This document shows positions 52,269 through 61,800 of a DNA stretch of 64,000 nucleotides, piece by piece. The position numbers and the translations under genes were made by a program. Under the pieces are notes generated by a model. The model saw only the letters and a program-made list of their open reading frames with translations. It made no database searches and was not told the origin of the DNA. The first letter of the stretch is position 1. Each line of letters opens with the position of its first letter. The DNA is from Desulfobotulus pelophilus (GTDB taxonomy: Bacteria; Desulfobacterota; Desulfobacteria; Desulfobacterales; ASO4-4), in NCBI RefSeq assembly GCF_026155325.1, contig NZ_JAPFPW010000004.1:62001-126000 (forward strand), written 5' to 3'.

Positions 52269-53285
52269 GTGAGCGTTGTTAATGTTGCTAATATTATTAA
52301 AAACATTCAGAACCGCATTCATACATTTGCCCGTGAAAGCGAATCCATTGCCGCGCAGACACGCATTCTGTCAATTAATGCCACCATTGAAGCTGCAAGA
52401 GCGGGTGAAGCTGGTAAAAGCTTTGGAGTGGTTGCACAGGAAATTCGTAATCTGGCATCACAGACAGCATCCAACTCAAAGGAGTTGCGCCGGGATGTTG
52501 AGGAACTGGAATTGGTAAAGGGCCAGTTTGAACAGAAAGAAAACATGCGACTGGCAGAAATGGCGCAGGCCCTGGTGCAGCTGATTGTGAGAAATCTTTA
52601 TGAACGCACAGCCGATGTCCGCTGGTGGGCAACGGATGGTGCTTTGCATAAATGTCTGGAATTTCCTGACCGTCAGGCCATTGCAGACGCAGCTGCTCGT
52701 CTGGAAGTGATTAACCGTTTTTACACCGTGTATCTGAATCTTGTGCTGGTGAATCCGGATGGTGAGGTACTTGCGTGTTCACGGCCGGGGGATTACCCCC
52801 ATATGGTTGGCAGTAATCTGAGCCGTAGAAGTTGGGTGAAAAAGGCACTGGCAACCACCAGCGGAGATCAGTATGCGGTAGAAGCGGTTTTTCGGGATCA
52901 GAGCTACGGTAACCGTCTGGTTGCCGTATATGCGACTGCGGTACGTAGAGGTGGTCAAATTGGCGGCAAGGTGGTTGGGGCCTTGGGTGTGTATTTTGAT
53001 TGGGAAACTCAGTCGGATTCCATTGTGAGAAATGAACCGAATCTCACAGAGGAAGAATGGAGACGAACCCGAGTATTGCTGCTGGATCATAACAGAATCA
53101 TTATCGCATCTTCTGATGCTAAGGATCTCATGGCAACTTTCCGGTTGAATGAGAGAAGTGGCGACAAAGGCTATTATAATGAGGGTGGGCATGTAATTGC
53201 TTATGCGAAAACCCTTGGTTATGAGGGGTATGACGGATTAGGGTGGTATGGTACTATTGTGCAGAAAACAGAGGAACAGGCATAG
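52269..53285 (+). CDS. soluble chemoreceptor-like protein: N-terminal MCP tip, C-terminal Cache
   Basis: 338 aa from a GTG at 52269 (GGAG ten bases upstream). The first 85 residues contain the MCP hairpin tip [17 protein letters not shown] and [15 protein letters not shown]; a short helix is followed by a Cache-like sensor (about 95-335) with [30 protein letters not shown] and ALGVYFDWE. No TM helix or signal is evident, so both are cytosolic, with order reversed relative to membrane MCPs. Without adaptation helices it may bind CheW/CheA or only use the fold. It may sense a cytosolic metabolite. Confidence 0.82.
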   Translation: MSVVNVANIIKNIQNRIHTFARESESIAAQTRILSINATIEAARAGEAGKSFGVVAQEIRNLASQTASNSKELRRDVEELELVKGQFEQKENMRLAEMAQALVQLIVRNLYERTADVRWWATDGALHKCLEFPDRQAIADAAARLEVINRFYTVYLNLVLVNPDGEVLACSRPGDYPHMVGSNLSRRSWVKKALATTSGDQYAVEAVFRDQSYGNRLVAVYATAVRRGGQIGGKVVGALGVYFDWETQSDSIVRNEPNLTEEEWRRTRVLLLDHNRIIIASSDAKDLMATFRLNERSGDKGYYNEGGHVIAYAKTLGYEGYDGLGWYGTIVQKTEEQA

Positions 53286-53443
53286 TGCTTTTCCCTTTCA
53301 TGCAAGCCATATGGCTATGCCGTCATTTTTTCCATTCCTAATGATAGCTTCTGGTCATCAGTTGTCGGAAGGTATCCGTGATGTGTGGAGATTCTGCTGG
53401 TATAACGAGCTCCCCCTTCTTTTCGGAAGAATAGAGGTACATC

Positions 53444-54817
53444 ATGCAGCAGATCATTAATCTATCCGCCACGGCTCTGGCCAGAGCCGTCTGCACCAGA
53501 GATATTTCATCCACAGAGCTTGTACATGCCTGCCTGAAGCGTATTGAAGAAGTGAATCCGAAGCTGAATGCTGTTGTGGAGCTTATCGGAGAAAAGGCTC
53601 TTGCTGAGGCTGCCAGTGCGGACAGAGCTCTGATGCGAGGGGAAATTCGAGGACCTCTGCATGGTATTCCCGTTACCATAAAAGACTCTCTGGATACGGC
53701 AGGCATAGTGACCACAGGTGGGACAAAGGGCAGGGCGGGCTTCATTCCGGAAAAGGATGCAACGGTTGTTCAGCGCCTGCGGGCGGCCGGTGCCATTATT
53801 CTTGGCAAGACTAACACGTCTGAGCTTACCCTTAGTTATGAAACGGATAATCTCGTTTACGGTCGTACAAACAACCCCTATGATCTTTCCCGTTCCCCGG
53901 GGGGAAGCAGCGGCGGGGCGGCGGCCATAGTGGCTGCCGGGGGCGCTGCTCTGGATATCGGCAGTGATTATGGAGGCAGTCTCCGGTATCCGGCCCATTG
54001 TTGTGGTGTTACCACCATTCGGCCCACTTCGGGACGCGTGCCGCGTACGGGGCATATTCTGCCCTTTGGTGGTGTGCTGGATTCTTTTCAGCAGATAGGC
54101 CCCATAGCCCGGTATGTAAAGGATTTGGTTTTGCTGCTGCCTCTGATGGCAGGGCCTGACTACAAAGACCCTGCCATGGTTCCCATGCCATTGAAAGATC
54201 CGGAAAAAGTGAACCCTGCGGGGCTCAGGGTGGCCTTTCATGTGCATAACGGCATTGCTTTTCCTGCTCCTGCAATAGAAAGGGCTGTTCGTGATGCCGC
54301 CCTTTTTCTGGAGCGGGAGGGCTGTATTCTTACGGAAGTGCGTCCGGATGGCATTGAACTCTCTTATGATCTCATGATCCGGCTTTTATCCGCTGACGGA
54401 GGGGCTTCCATACGGAGGCTGCTGCGGGAGGCGGGAACGGAAGAGCATGGTCTGCCATGGCTTGGGCTTGCAGAGCCTGTGGATGCCATCAGCCGTGATT
54501 TGCTTATGATGGAATGGAGCCGGTTTCAAAGTCGTATGCTGCACTTTTTCAGGGATTATGATCTGATTCTCAGCCCTGTGAATGCCCATACGGCTCAGCC
54601 CCACGGATCTTTTGGGGCGGAACTGGAGGCTTTCAGTTACACGATGACCTATAACCTGACAGGATGGCCTGCGGCTGTTGTACGTGCAGGGACATCACCG
54701 GAAGGGCTTCCCGCAGGTGTGCAGATTATAGCCCATCCATGGCGGGAAGACATGGCACTGGCTGCTGCCGGTTTGATTGAAAAGGCCTCCGGCGGATTTC
54801 AACGGCCAGTGTTATGA
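53444..54817 (+). CDS. amidase (amidase signature family)
   Basis: 457 aa; AGAGG precedes the ATG by about seven bases. The Ser-Ser-Lys catalytic triad is visible: Lys in TIKDSL (about 78-83), the GGSSGGAAA stretch with cis-Ser (about 152-160), and nucleophile Ser in DYGGSLR (about 175-181). Similarity to GatA is general; but there is no gatB/gatC nearby, and the C-terminal half differs, so a hydrolytic amidase is more likely than a tRNA transamidase subunit. Substrate unknown. Confidence 0.88.
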   Translation: MQQIINLSATALARAVCTRDISSTELVHACLKRIEEVNPKLNAVVELIGEKALAEAASADRALMRGEIRGPLHGIPVTIKDSLDTAGIVTTGGTKGRAGFIPEKDATVVQRLRAAGAIILGKTNTSELTLSYETDNLVYGRTNNPYDLSRSPGGSSGGAAAIVAAGGAALDIGSDYGGSLRYPAHCCGVTTIRPTSGRVPRTGHILPFGGVLDSFQQIGPIARYVKDLVLLLPLMAGPDYKDPAMVPMPLKDPEKVNPAGLRVAFHVHNGIAFPAPAIERAVRDAALFLEREGCILTEVRPDGIELSYDLMIRLLSADGGASIRRLLREAGTEEHGLPWLGLAEPVDAISRDLLMMEWSRFQSRMLHFFRDYDLILSPVNAHTAQPHGSFGAELEAFSYTMTYNLTGWPAAVVRAGTSPEGLPAGVQIIAHPWREDMALAAAGLIEKASGGFQRPVL

Positions 54818-54920
54818 AAAAAGTGCCTGCTTTTCAGTGAACCATGGGGGGGATTGTTTGATCTGAAAGGAAGGAGCCCCCATTCGTAACCTGCATTGCG
54901 TATGGAATTCTGGAGATTGT

Positions 54921-55406
54921 ATGGTGACAATCCGAAGTTTACAAAAAGGTGATCAATGCGCCGTCATGGCTCTTGCGAGGGAAGTGGAGCCGTTTTTTGG
55001 AAGAATGGCGGGAGTCAGTGAATTTGAAGATGGCATCCGTGCCTGCCTGGAAAACGGGAATGGCTTGTGCTGTGAAGGTCCGGATGGCCTTGAGGGAGTG
55101 ATCATCACAGACAAAAATACCAATGCCATTGAGTGGTTTGTCGTTGGCAGCCGCAGCAGGGGAAAAGGAAGGGGACGGCTTCTTCTGGAAGGGGCGCTGT
55201 CCCAGCTTGACAGGGAAAGGGATCTCACGGTTCAGACCTTTGCTTCCCACGTCCCTGAAGGGATGGCCGCAAGGTCTCTCTATATGAAAATGGGCTTTAC
55301 GGATTTCAGGGATGCTGGAAAGAACCCGGCGGGTGTGGATACGGTTCTGATGGTCAGGAAAGGATGGGCAAAGGGTTCTTTTGAAGATGAGGTCATCAAT
55401 GAGTAG
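54921..55406 (+). CDS. GNAT-family N-acetyltransferase
   Basis: 161 aa. The acetyl-CoA pyrophosphate loop SRGKGRGRLLL (about 78-88) and the C-terminal strand-helix ARSLYMKMGFTDF are typical of GNAT enzymes. Its target is unknown. Its last eight bases overlap the start of the class D beta-lactamase gene, so both are probably translated from one transcript. Starting ATG has no strong SD. Confidence 0.82.
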   Translation: MVTIRSLQKGDQCAVMALAREVEPFFGRMAGVSEFEDGIRACLENGNGLCCEGPDGLEGVIITDKNTNAIEWFVVGSRSRGKGRGRLLLEGALSQLDRERDLTVQTFASHVPEGMAARSLYMKMGFTDFRDAGKNPAGVDTVLMVRKGWAKGSFEDEVINE

Positions 55407-56196
55407 AATCCTTGCAAGGATCCTTTGTCTGATTCTGAGCGGAAGCCTGTATGCCCATGCGGAAGATACTGCTTTGGCGGAACTGTTTCACGGCCGGAAC
55501 ATTGCAGGTACTCTGGTCATCAGTTCTCAGGATGGCGAGACAGTCTACGTTCATAATAACGAGCGCGCCCGCACGCCCTGTCTGCCCGCATCCACCTTTA
55601 AGGTGCTCCATACCCTCATTGCCATGGAAGAGGGTGTGGTGGCAGATGAAAGGGAAATGCTGCCATGGGATGGAAAGCACAGGGGCCCCGCTTCATGGAA
55701 CAGGGATCAGTCCATGGAGACGGCTTTTGCCCTATCCTGCGTGTGGTTTTTCCAACGGCTGGCAGAGCGTATGGATCCTGAAATATATGCAGATTATCTG
55801 AAAAAAACGGGGTATGGCAATGCACAGGCAGGCCCGGATGTCCGTAGTTTCTGGCTGGATGGGGATCTTCGGATCAGCGCCATGGAGCAGATTGATTTTC
55901 TGAAGGGGTTCCATGCAAGGAGGTATCCTTTCAATATGGCATCCTATGATCTGGTGGAAAGACTGATGCTTGTGGATCAGGGTGAAACGGCCATTATCCG
56001 CGCAAAGACAGGCTGGGTCCAGAAGGGACAACCGGAGATTGGCTGGTATGTGGGCTATGTGGAAACATCCGACAATGTGTGGTTTTTTGCCATGAATATG
56101 GATATTCATCAGCCCGGAGAAAGCCGTTTCCGACAGATTATCACCATGGAGGCCCTGACGTCCAAAGGGATACTGGCTGATGCAAGTATGCAGTGA
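55399..56196 (+). CDS. class D (OXA-type) beta-lactamase
   Basis: 265 aa from the ATG at 55399 (GAGG six bases upstream); TTG or ATG at 55381/55387 add a few residues. The signal peptide ends near LYAHA. All class D motifs are present: S65-T-F-K68 with the acylated Ser and carboxylated Lys, S113-x-V115, Y139-G-N141, W152 in FWLDGD, and K203-T-G205. It should hydrolyse penicillins and possibly cloxacillin; carbapenem activity cannot be read from motifs. There is no mobile element, integron or high-GC shift nearby, so it looks like a resident gene. Confidence 0.92.
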   Translation: MSRILARILCLILSGSLYAHAEDTALAELFHGRNIAGTLVISSQDGETVYVHNNERARTPCLPASTFKVLHTLIAMEEGVVADEREMLPWDGKHRGPASWNRDQSMETAFALSCVWFFQRLAERMDPEIYADYLKKTGYGNAQAGPDVRSFWLDGDLRISAMEQIDFLKGFHARRYPFNMASYDLVERLMLVDQGETAIIRAKTGWVQKGQPEIGWYVGYVETSDNVWFFAMNMDIHQPGESRFRQIITMEALTSKGILADASMQ

Positions 56197-56217
56197 GTGC
56201 GGAGTCAGCTTGCCTTT

Positions 56218-56709
56218 TTATTCCTCCTGCTGGGTTTCATGGATCAGTGTGTCCATGAAGGCAACGAACTGATGGTCAAAGTTGGGCCCGAATTCAGGCC
56301 AGCGCTGCCGGAAGTTTTGCCTCTTGCTGTAGTGTTTCATGTATGCGACCCAGCCTTCCCATTGCCGCTTTTTTATTGCCGTGTTCTGATCTTTGTACAT
56401 GAGGTAGGCTCTTTCGATGATACTGATCAGAATTAAGAACATTATTTCTTCCTGTCGTTTCTTACGGGCAGTCGCATTCATCTCATTCGAATCAAAGGGC
56501 AGGTCAAAGACGTCCAGTTCCGGTCTTTCAAGGCATAACTCAAGAAAATGAGTGTATTTGTTATCAAGCGCATCATAGGTACCATATTCCCTGTCCTGGC
56601 GTTCTCTTCTTTTTTCCCTGTAAAAGATCAGCAGGGCCAGAGGTAACCCCAGAATAGTGACAGTATGGGCGATGAGCTGTAAATAATCATTCAGTAGAGC
56701 TGGATTCAT
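56218..56709 (-). CDS. small membrane protein, unrecognised
   Basis: 163 aa; AAGGAG lies upstream. An N-terminal TM helix (about 8-30, ending ALLIFYREKRR) is followed by a polar, mostly helical cytosolic domain with EYGTYDALDNKYTHFLELCL, MFLILISIIERAYLMYKDQN and the Trp-rich EGWVAYMKHYS. I do not recognise a named family. It runs in the direction of the two-component operon. Confidence 0.68.
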   Translation of the reverse strand: MNPALLNDYLQLIAHTVTILGLPLALLIFYREKRRERQDREYGTYDALDNKYTHFLELCLERPELDVFDLPFDSNEMNATARKKRQEEIMFLILISIIERAYLMYKDQNTAIKKRQWEGWVAYMKHYSKRQNFRQRWPEFGPNFDHQFVAFMDTLIHETQQEE

Positions 56710-57002
56710 ATTCCGACTCCTTCAGAAAGAGATTTTTTGCACCCGCTGTTTTAGCTGATAACAGGGGAAAAATGCCTGCGGATAAATGCATCCCCACCAG
56801 GCGTAAAGCCAGTATATACGAAGTATCGGCACAAAGCGGGTGCTCTGTAAAGTTGAAAGTTGCTCTGACTTTGTTATGGAAATCTTGCCCTGTAGAGGTC
56901 TGAGAAAAAGGTTTATGCTGGCTTCGCCGGTCCGTTATTTTTTTTGTGTGCGGAAAATGGAGTGCACGGAGGGTGCAGGTTAGAAGAAATACGGCTGTTT
57001 TT

Positions 57003-58364
57003 TTAAGCTGGAGATGATGACTTTTTGGATGAGGGCCAGCAGAGTGAGAAACGGGCACCTCCCATGGAAGCGGTTTCGATGCAGACCTTTCCGCCATGGC
57101 TTGCCATTATGTTGAAAACGATGGCAAGCCCGAGGCCATGGCCACCGGTTTCCCGGCTTCTGCTGGGGTCGAGCCGTACAAACGGCTCAAAAATTTTCCC
57201 CCGGTCTTCCGGGGCGATACCGCTGCCGTTGTCATCAACGTGGATGCAGCACACTCCTTTTTCAAAGAGAAGGTGAACGAAGATGGCATTGCGACCGTAG
57301 CGGACGGCATTTTCCAGAAGGTTCTTCACAGCCCTTGCCATGTAAAAAGGTTCAAAGGAGGTTGTTCCCTTCTGTTCCAGTTTCCAGTCCAGCGTAATAT
57401 CCGGATGCATGGTTTTAAAGTCCTTCAGGATCTTGATAAGCCATGGCCCGGGTTCTCCCTCCTGCATCTGAAGGGCCGGGGTTGTACCGTTGAGTCTCGT
57501 ATACGTTAGCAGTTCTGAAAGCAGCCTTTCCATTTCGTCCACATCTCCCTGCATGCCGTCGGTGTAGCGACGCCTGTCCGTATCCCTTTCTGCTGTCCGG
57601 AGTATTTCCAGTCCGAAGCGGATACGTGCCGCAGGTGTGCGGAGTTCATGGGAAATGGCATGAATCAGTTCCCTGTGGGATGCAATGAGCCGGGTTATTT
57701 TATCTGCCATGGCATTGAAGGCCATTGCCATGGGAGCGAGAGAGGATGTTTTGGGAATACGGACTCTTGAGCCGAGGTCTCCTGCGCCAAAGGCAAGAAC
57801 GGCATGGTTGATTTTTTTGAGTTTGCGGGCGTAGGGGTAGGTCCAGATCAGGGTCATGGAACCAAAGCCAAGGATGAAGGCGATCCAGACCAGTATGTTG
57901 AGGGGAATAAAAATGTTGGGTTCCTGAAATTTGCCCATGGTGAGGATGGCGGTACTGTTTTCGATTTTTTTATGGTAGAGCTCGCCCTTTTCCTGCACAA
58001 GAATGCGACCCGCGAGCAACTCTTCCCTTTCCTGTGGAGTCAGATGAAGAGATTCTGCGGTATGGATGGAAATGGGATACCCGAAAAAAGGCTGGAGGCT
58101 TTCCATATATTCTGGCCAAAAAGCTTCCGGCTGCTGGAGGATATCTTTTTCCATTATGTGAAAGGAGCCCCTCACCAGATCCTGATAATAGGTGTTGATG
58201 GCATCTTTCATGAAAACCTGGATCAAGGAGTTGAAGCCGTACTGCAGGCTGAGGGCCGTGATCATTACAGTGACAAAAATGGAGAAAAAAAAACGGAGGA
58301 ACAGTTTGCTGAAATTGGATTCTGTTTTCGGGATGTCCGGGTTGTCCTGATGCTTGATGTACAT
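57003..58364 (-). CDS. sensor histidine kinase (RstB-like)
   Basis: 453 aa; AAGGAG upstream. TM1 (about 25-45), periplasmic region (about 50-150), TM2 (about 155-177), HAMP, HisKA with H239 in AISHELRTPAAR, and HATPase_c with NLLENAVRYG, DDNGSGIAPED and GGHGLGLAIV. It resembles RstB/EnvZ-type kinases. The response regulator is encoded upstream at 59690-60445, separated by the outer-membrane-protein gene. The signal is unknown. The OMP gene is 47 bases upstream. Confidence 0.9.
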   Translation of the reverse strand: MYIKHQDNPDIPKTESNFSKLFLRFFFSIFVTVMITALSLQYGFNSLIQVFMKDAINTYYQDLVRGSFHIMEKDILQQPEAFWPEYMESLQPFFGYPISIHTAESLHLTPQEREELLAGRILVQEKGELYHKKIENSTAILTMGKFQEPNIFIPLNILVWIAFILGFGSMTLIWTYPYARKLKKINHAVLAFGAGDLGSRVRIPKTSSLAPMAMAFNAMADKITRLIASHRELIHAISHELRTPAARIRFGLEILRTAERDTDRRRYTDGMQGDVDEMERLLSELLTYTRLNGTTPALQMQEGEPGPWLIKILKDFKTMHPDITLDWKLEQKGTTSFEPFYMARAVKNLLENAVRYGRNAIFVHLLFEKGVCCIHVDDNGSGIAPEDRGKIFEPFVRLDPSRSRETGGHGLGLAIVFNIMASHGGKVCIETASMGGARFSLCWPSSKKSSSPA

Positions 58365-58411
58365 ATGGGAATTCTCCTTAAGCAGAATATCCGCTGGGGG
58401 TATACGGAGGT

Positions 58412-59374
58412 TTAGAATGCATAGCCCATTCCCGCTCCGGCAAAGCTTGCCCTGCTTTCAAAGAAGGCATGGCTGGCATGCACCCTGCTGTGACCTGCCA
58501 TGACCATCAGGGTAAGCTGTTCATATCCCATGGGTGCTGGAATGATAAGGGTCAGTGCAGCGGAGCCTTCTTTTTCTTCTCTTGTTTTGCCCAGTACGGG
58601 ATGGGATTTTTCAAAATTTCTGAATATTCCATTCAGGCTGACAGTCATCATCCAGCCTTCCATTACCCGCGTAAGGGAAAGGTCACTTCCAAAGGCTTGG
58701 TATGCGTTGCTTTTTCCGGAATAAAGTCCGCGTTCGTAGGAGATCTCAGGTGTAAGGATCAGGGTATCACGGAGAGGGAGGCCGCATCCCAGACGGATTT
58801 GGTGTGTATGGCCCCTGCGTGTGAGATCAGAATGCATTGCGGCAATCCCGTCTTCTTTAACGTCGGTCCAGGATCCTGTATAGTGCATGGTAATGCCCGT
58901 TTCCAGAAAGTTCTCCAGAAATAGGGTAAGGCTTTTTTCCCTCTGCCGGGTTTTGGATCGATCCTGGTTCAAAAGGTAGGGGTTTTTCCAGACGTCCCAG
59001 GATCCCATGCTGGCGAGGATACCAAGGGTTCCCAGAGCCCCCGCTTTCTGGGAGATTCCAACGGCGGGTAGAGCCCCTGATTTCGTGCCGCTTTCTGCAA
59101 CAAGCGTCGTACCCGTGGGAAAAGCATAATTCAGGGAGGCTTCTGCTATGATAAAAGAGGATGTGAACTGCTTCTGCCCCTGATTCCAGCCAGAGATGCG
59201 GACTTTGCCGGGGTCTGTTTCAAGGCCGCTGCTTTTACCTGTGACACCGCCCGCTCCAATGAAGATTTGACCGGAAAAACCAGTCTGTGAAAAGGGCATT
59301 TCGCTTTCTTTGGAAAAAACAGAGTGTGCGATAAACAACAGGGCTGTTACCAGAGTGAAAATCGTTTTTTTCAT
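58412..59374 (-). CDS. outer-membrane beta-barrel protein (DUF2860-like)
   Basis: 320 aa from the ATG at 59374 (GGAGG five bases upstream). The signal peptide (KKTIFTLVTALLFIAHSVFS) precedes many amphipathic strands such as TGFSGQIFIGAGGVTG, AEASLNYAFP and TPEISYERGLYSG; the last residue is Phe (GAGMGYAF), as preferred by the BAM complex. It resembles DUF2860 proteins of Vibrio and relatives. Its position between regulator and kinase genes suggests it is regulated with them or acts as part of the sensing path. Confidence 0.77.
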   Translation of the reverse strand: MKKTIFTLVTALLFIAHSVFSKESEMPFSQTGFSGQIFIGAGGVTGKSSGLETDPGKVRISGWNQGQKQFTSSFIIAEASLNYAFPTGTTLVAESGTKSGALPAVGISQKAGALGTLGILASMGSWDVWKNPYLLNQDRSKTRQREKSLTLFLENFLETGITMHYTGSWTDVKEDGIAAMHSDLTRRGHTHQIRLGCGLPLRDTLILTPEISYERGLYSGKSNAYQAFGSDLSLTRVMEGWMMTVSLNGIFRNFEKSHPVLGKTREEKEGSAALTLIIPAPMGYEQLTLMVMAGHSRVHASHAFFESRASFAGAGMGYAF

Positions 59375-59689
59375 GGGGCCTCCGAAAGATGGGATGATAT
59401 TCCGGTGCCCCTTGTAGCAGGTTAGGGGTGATGGATCTGTCAGTAATGTGTGGGAAGATGTAACAGAGTGTCGTACTGCGAACGGGAACTTGTCTGGGAA
59501 CGGATTTAGCATGCCATAGATTGTTGCAATTGGTTCAATTCCCCACAGTATATTGCGTATCGAGTTGTGCACATAGAAATTTTAGGGCAGCCTCACGGAT
59601 AATTTTTATCCCGAAAAGGCGGAAGCCTGCTGTTCTTACGGTCTTTTCAGGGTGCGCGTACTTTGGTGCCGGCCTCTGTCTCCTGTTTT
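59375..59689. other. 315-base intergenic region upstream of the OMP gene
   Basis: Between the response-regulator stop codon and the OMP start on the minus strand. It should contain the OMP promoter and possibly a target site of the regulator. No direct repeat at 10- or 11-base spacing, as OmpR-type sites would have, was convincing by eye. No gene seen. Confidence 0.35.
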
Positions 59690-60445
59690 TTACCAGGCAT
59701 CTTTGACAAACAGATAACCTTCTGCCCACACGGTTTTAATGCGAAAGGGTCTTGTACCGTCATCTCCCAGTTTTTTGCGCAGTCTTGAGATGTACATGTC
59801 AACCGACCGATCCACGCCGTCGTAATCAATGCCTCTGAGTTTTGCCAGTATTTTTTCCCGGCTGAGAACCCTGCCTCCATGGCTGGCCAGGAGAGCCAGC
59901 AGGCTGAATTCCACGGTGCTGAGGATGACGGGTTTTCCGTCCAGAAGGACGTTGCGGGAAGCCATGTCCACACGCAGACTGCCAAATACCAGAGATATGG
60001 CTTCACTGGTATTGGGAACAGAAGGGGTTGCCCTCCGGAGGAGAGCCCGGATATGAGCCAGGAGCACCCGTGGTACTACGGGTTTTTTGACATAGTCATC
60101 CGCCCCGAGTTCAAGCGCGGCTACTTCGTCCATATCTTCCTCCCGTGCCGTGAGTATCAGCACTGGCCCGGTATAGTCCCGGCGGATTTCACGGCACACG
60201 CTGAGACCGTCCTGACCGGGAAGCATGAGGTCGAGAATGACCAGATCGGGATTTTCCGGAGGAATTTTTTTTGCTGCCACATCTCCCCTTGGGATCACAA
60301 GAGTTTTATAACCGTTGATGGTCAGATATTCACTGATGAGGCCTGCTAGGCGCTGGTCGTCTTCCACAAGGAAGATGCGCTGTTGGGATGGATTTTTTTC
60401 CTGCGAGAAAGGGTTCATTGAGGCTTTCTCTGGCTGTTCATCCAT
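59690..60445 (-). CDS. OmpR/RstA-family response regulator
   Basis: 251 aa with AAGGA six bases before the ATG at 60445, though a start at residue 10 is possible. Receiver: VEDD (27-30), D72 in PDLVILD, and K in VKKPV; the usual Lys-Pro is present. The C-terminal winged helix has LSTVEFSLLALL and RSVDMYISRLRKKLG. It regulates genes for the kinase at 57003-58364, by synteny. Its start overlaps the end of the methyltransferase gene by 31 bases. Confidence 0.92.
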   Translation of the reverse strand: MDEQPEKASMNPFSQEKNPSQQRIFLVEDDQRLAGLISEYLTINGYKTLVIPRGDVAAKKIPPENPDLVILDLMLPGQDGLSVCREIRRDYTGPVLILTAREEDMDEVAALELGADDYVKKPVVPRVLLAHIRALLRRATPSVPNTSEAISLVFGSLRVDMASRNVLLDGKPVILSTVEFSLLALLASHGGRVLSREKILAKLRGIDYDGVDRSVDMYISRLRKKLGDDGTRPFRIKTVWAEGYLFVKDAW

Positions 60446-61113
60446 TGTTTGTCCTTGTGGTGAGGAATTGAAGGATATTGTTGGCGTGCAGGCTGCTTTT
60501 CAAGATGCAGGGTATAGGCAATGGCGTTTCCGTAAAAGCCTTTTTCCTTGAATCCGATGCTTGATGCTAGTTGGAGAACGGATTCTTTTTTCTGAAAGTG
60601 CGGATCAAAGATGATTTCCGTTACGGAAAGAATTCCGTCAGGCTTCAGTGCCTGATAGATTTCCGCAAGGGCTGGTTTGGGATCCGGAATCTCTCCAAGT
60701 ACCGTTACCAGAAGAACACGGTCGAAGCGATACCCTGCAAGGGCTCCGGAACCTGCACCGGCCTTGAGAAAAGTGATATTGTCAAGCCCGGACGCTTTTG
60801 CCTTCTGGCATGTTCTGCTGAGCATACCTTCCTGCATATCCATGGCGATCACATGGCCTTCCTTGCCCACGTTCTGGGCAAGAGGTATGGAAAGGCGACC
60901 TGGGCCGCAGCCCACATCCGCCACGAACATTCCCGGGCGGATGTCCAGAAGGGAAAGGATGGTGCTTGCCCTGTTGGTACGGGTGAAGGGGTTGTCCATT
61001 TCCACAAGCCAGCCCAGCCATACGGGGCAGGGAAGACTTCGTCGGCGGGAGGCCAGCCGCCAGACTGGAAAGCTCAGCAGAATCAGCAGTATAAGGCCAA
61101 GAATGATTTTCAT
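60415..61113 (-). CDS. membrane-anchored class I SAM-dependent methyltransferase
   Basis: 232 aa. An N-terminal TM helix (IILGLILLILLSFPVW) anchors a methyltransferase domain with motif I ADVGCGPGRLS (about 69-79), the acidic turn HVIAMDMQEGM (about 87-97), and LKPDGILSVTE. Membrane-anchored members of this class often modify lipids, quinones or small hydrophobic molecules; substrate unknown. It overlaps the response-regulator gene by 31 bases, so they may be expressed together. Confidence 0.85.
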   Translation of the reverse strand: MKIILGLILLILLSFPVWRLASRRRSLPCPVWLGWLVEMDNPFTRTNRASTILSLLDIRPGMFVADVGCGPGRLSIPLAQNVGKEGHVIAMDMQEGMLSRTCQKAKASGLDNITFLKAGAGSGALAGYRFDRVLLVTVLGEIPDPKPALAEIYQALKPDGILSVTEIIFDPHFQKKESVLQLASSIGFKEKGFYGNAIAYTLHLEKQPARQQYPSIPHHKDKQWMNSQRKPQ

Positions 61114-61332
61114 TTTATGGCATACCTTTCAGGCTTATTGAAAAATGTGACGGGTAAGATGGAAACGGACTCGACAAAGGCATTGGTTTTTCCGGCATGT
61201 TCAAAAAACAGGCTCATTCCTGTGTCGAGTGAGAAGTGAACTGATTTGTTAACTTCCGGATCGGCCACAGCACGGTACGGATGCTCATTCCTGTGAGATG
61301 AGTTTTACCGCATATGGTATTCTGCAGGCGCA

Positions 61333-61800
61333 TTAAACAGAACGAAACCGATGTCTTATGATTTTGCCCCAGTAGGCGTCTGTATGGGAATCTTCCTGAA
61401 ATTTTCCTCCCGTAAACTCTTGAATAACCTTGCGCCAGAATTCTGTGGCATACTCAGCCCCGCTTATCTGCTTCACTTCCCATATGCCCTTGTGCATGCG
61501 GAAAATATGATTGACAAAATCTCTTCCCAGTCCTTTTTTTCTACAGGCTGGTACAATATAAAATTCACAGATTTCAAAGGAGTTCCCGTCAGATTGTATA
61601 TCTACAGCCATGAACCCAAGGGGTTTTGCCCCGTCATACAGCAGATAACCTGAAACATGGCTGCCGATAGGAGTATCCAGTTCAAACAAGCCATCCGGGT
61701 TCGGTTTTTTACGTGTTATGGAAGAAAATTCACCTTCATAACTCTGACACAGGTTCAGATAAATATGCAGATTGGAACTGGTGACTTTCACAATGTCCAT
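61333..61800 (-). CDS. GNAT-family N-acetyltransferase
   Basis: 155 aa with GGATGG near the start. The central strand and acetyl-CoA loop FEICEFYIVPACRKKGLGRDF (residues about 74-93) is typical of GNAT proteins; the C-terminus is basic (RHRFRSV). No second domain. Target unknown. It is a single gene in a small minus-strand unit. Confidence 0.82.
   Translation of the reverse strand: MDIVKVTSSNLHIYLNLCQSYEGEFSSITRKKPNPDGLFELDTPIGSHVSGYLLYDGAKPLGFMAVDIQSDGNSFEICEFYIVPACRKKGLGRDFVNHIFRMHKGIWEVKQISGAEYATEFWRKVIQEFTGGKFQEDSHTDAYWGKIIRHRFRSV

Noticed and set aside
53444-54817. gatA (Glu-tRNA amidotransferase subunit A)
   Set aside because: No gatB or gatC in the neighbourhood and the C-terminal half differs; a general amidase call is safer.
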